Assembly (NCBI RefSeq): GCF_000308575.1
Contig: NZ_BAFZ01000056.1
Span: 1-64,000 of the forward strand
Length of the DNA: 64,000 nt
Reading direction: 5' to 3'
From: Nocardia exalbida NBRC 100660
GTDB taxonomy: Bacteria; Actinomycetota; Actinomycetes; Mycobacteriales; Mycobacteriaceae
A model generated the notes under the pieces. The model made no database searches. It was given only the letters and a program-made list of their open reading frames with translations, and had not been told where the DNA came from. Shown here piece after piece: positions 63,291 through 64,000 of the stretch; positions within the stretch are counted from its first letter, which is position 1; each line of letters begins with the position of its first letter. The translations under genes and the position numbers were made by a program.

Positions 63291-64000
63291 TCATTTCTCA
63301 TAGGGCGCCGATTCGGCCCCCGTACCGGTGGGTCCGCCGACCTTTCCGCGCACATGCCGCGCCCCGATCGGCACGATCATCGGGCGCGCCGACACCGGGT
63401 CCTCCAGCACCGTCGCGTCCAGATCGAACACCGCGCGCAGCAGCTCGACCGATATCACCTCGCCCGGTGCGCCCGCGGCGACGACGCGCCCTTCGCGCAT
63501 CACGACCAACTGGTCGCTGTAGCGGATCGCGAGGTTGAGATCGTGCAGCACCATGACCACGGTGCGCCCGAGATCGGCGTGCAACCGGTCCACCAGGTCG
63601 AGCACCTCGATGGAGTGCGCCAGATCCAGATACGTGGTCGGCTCGTCGAGCAGCAGGATGTCGGTGCCCTGGGCCAGCGCCATCGAGATCCAGGCGCGCT
63701 GGCGCTGCCCGCCGGACAACTCGTCGAGCGCGCGGTCGGCGAGGTCGGCGATCCCGGTTTGTTCCAGCGCGGTCGTGACCTCGGTTTCGTCCGTCCCCGA
63801 CCATTGCCGGAACCAGGACTGGTGCGGGTGGCGTCCGCGGGCGACCAGATCGGCGACGGTGAGTCCTTCCGGCGCGACCGGCGACTGGGGCAGCATGCCG
63901 ACGACGCGAGCAACGTCCTTGGTCTTCATCGTCGAAATGGCCTTGCCGTCCAAGACGACTCGCCCTTCTCGGGGGCGCAGCAGACGGCCCAGTGAACGCA
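63291..64000 (-). CDS. Iron/siderophore-type ABC ATP-binding protein (partial at window end)
   Basis: The C-terminal 236 or so residues of a FepC/FecE-type ATPase; the start and Walker A lie beyond the window. Signature LSGGQRQRAWIS, Walker B DILLLDEPTTYLDL and H-loop VLHDLNL are present. The frame is open to the window edge. It exports no substrate itself but powers import of iron-siderophore complexes with a permease outside the window. Confidence 0.9.
   Translation of the reverse strand, partial: RSLGRLLRPREGRVVLDGKAISTMKTKDVARVVGMLPQSPVAPEGLTVADLVARGRHPHQSWFRQWSGTDETEVTTALEQTGIADLADRALDELSGGQRQRAWISMALAQGTDILLLDEPTTYLDLAHSIEVLDLVDRLHADLGRTVVMVLHDLNLAIRYSDQLVVMREGRVVAAGAPGEVISVELLRAVFDLDATVLEDPVSARPMIVPIGARHVRGKVGGPTGTGAESAPYEK

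Overview
The window is high-GC actinobacterial chromosome from a mycolic-acid bacterium, most likely Nocardia or a close relative. The pointers are GarA, a WhiB protein, CNNM-type membrane proteins, a ChoD-like oxidase, an AcrA1-like acyl-CoA reductase fusion, a cutinase, a KstR-type operator, and a long block in the gene order of Mycobacterium tuberculosis Rv1822-Rv1846c. No rRNA, tRNA, CRISPR array, insertion sequence or prophage was seen. The window starts just past the end of an IclR gene and stops inside an iron/siderophore-type ABC ATPase gene.

Region 1 (1-11.8 kb) is accessory catabolism and regulation: an IclR repressor diverging from an SDR/DHDPR-like pair across a strong inverted repeat, a PLP enzyme, an NTF2-like protein, a small three-helix-bundle protein, a second IclR, a bacterial expansin, a KSTD-like FAD dehydrogenase with its TetR, a zinc alcohol dehydrogenase and a cutinase. 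Region 2 (11.8-28.8 kb) is lipid, sterol and export functions: the AcrA1-like reductase, a 5'-nucleotidase lipoprotein, heme oxygenase, ThrE exporter, an F420-type oxidoreductase behind a perfect KstR-type box, an Rv1217c-1219c-like efflux operon, an acyl-CoA oxidase, a NERD-like protein, a DUF2252 protein and ChoD.

Region 3 (28.9-37.6 kb) is a conserved core: CDP-alcohol phosphatidyltransferase, gcvH, garA, two MerR regulators around a DUF151 protein, an M14 peptidase, then a tandem glycine riboswitch controlling gcvP. Region 4 (37.6-46.2 kb) holds an ArsR/SRPBCC pair, a VWA lipid-envelope-type protein, WhiB, an HNH nuclease with a small upstream ORF, a DM13 protein, a decayed regulator and a tightly coupled SDR-ADH-TetR-FadE operon. 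Region 5 (46.4-64 kb) resumes the core with glcB, two CNNM proteins, guaB1 and blaI/blaR. Accessory genes are interleaved: a 33-residue ORF in its own transcription unit, an internally deleted nuclease-like protein, a DUF305/LVIVD pair, a transporter and a DEAD-box helicase.

Two themes cut across the window. Most regulators sit beside readable operators (IclR, three TetR, KstR, ArsR and BlaI types). Nine genes without a good ribosome binding site have a TANNNT hexamer 6-8 bases before the start codon, which fits leaderless transcription.
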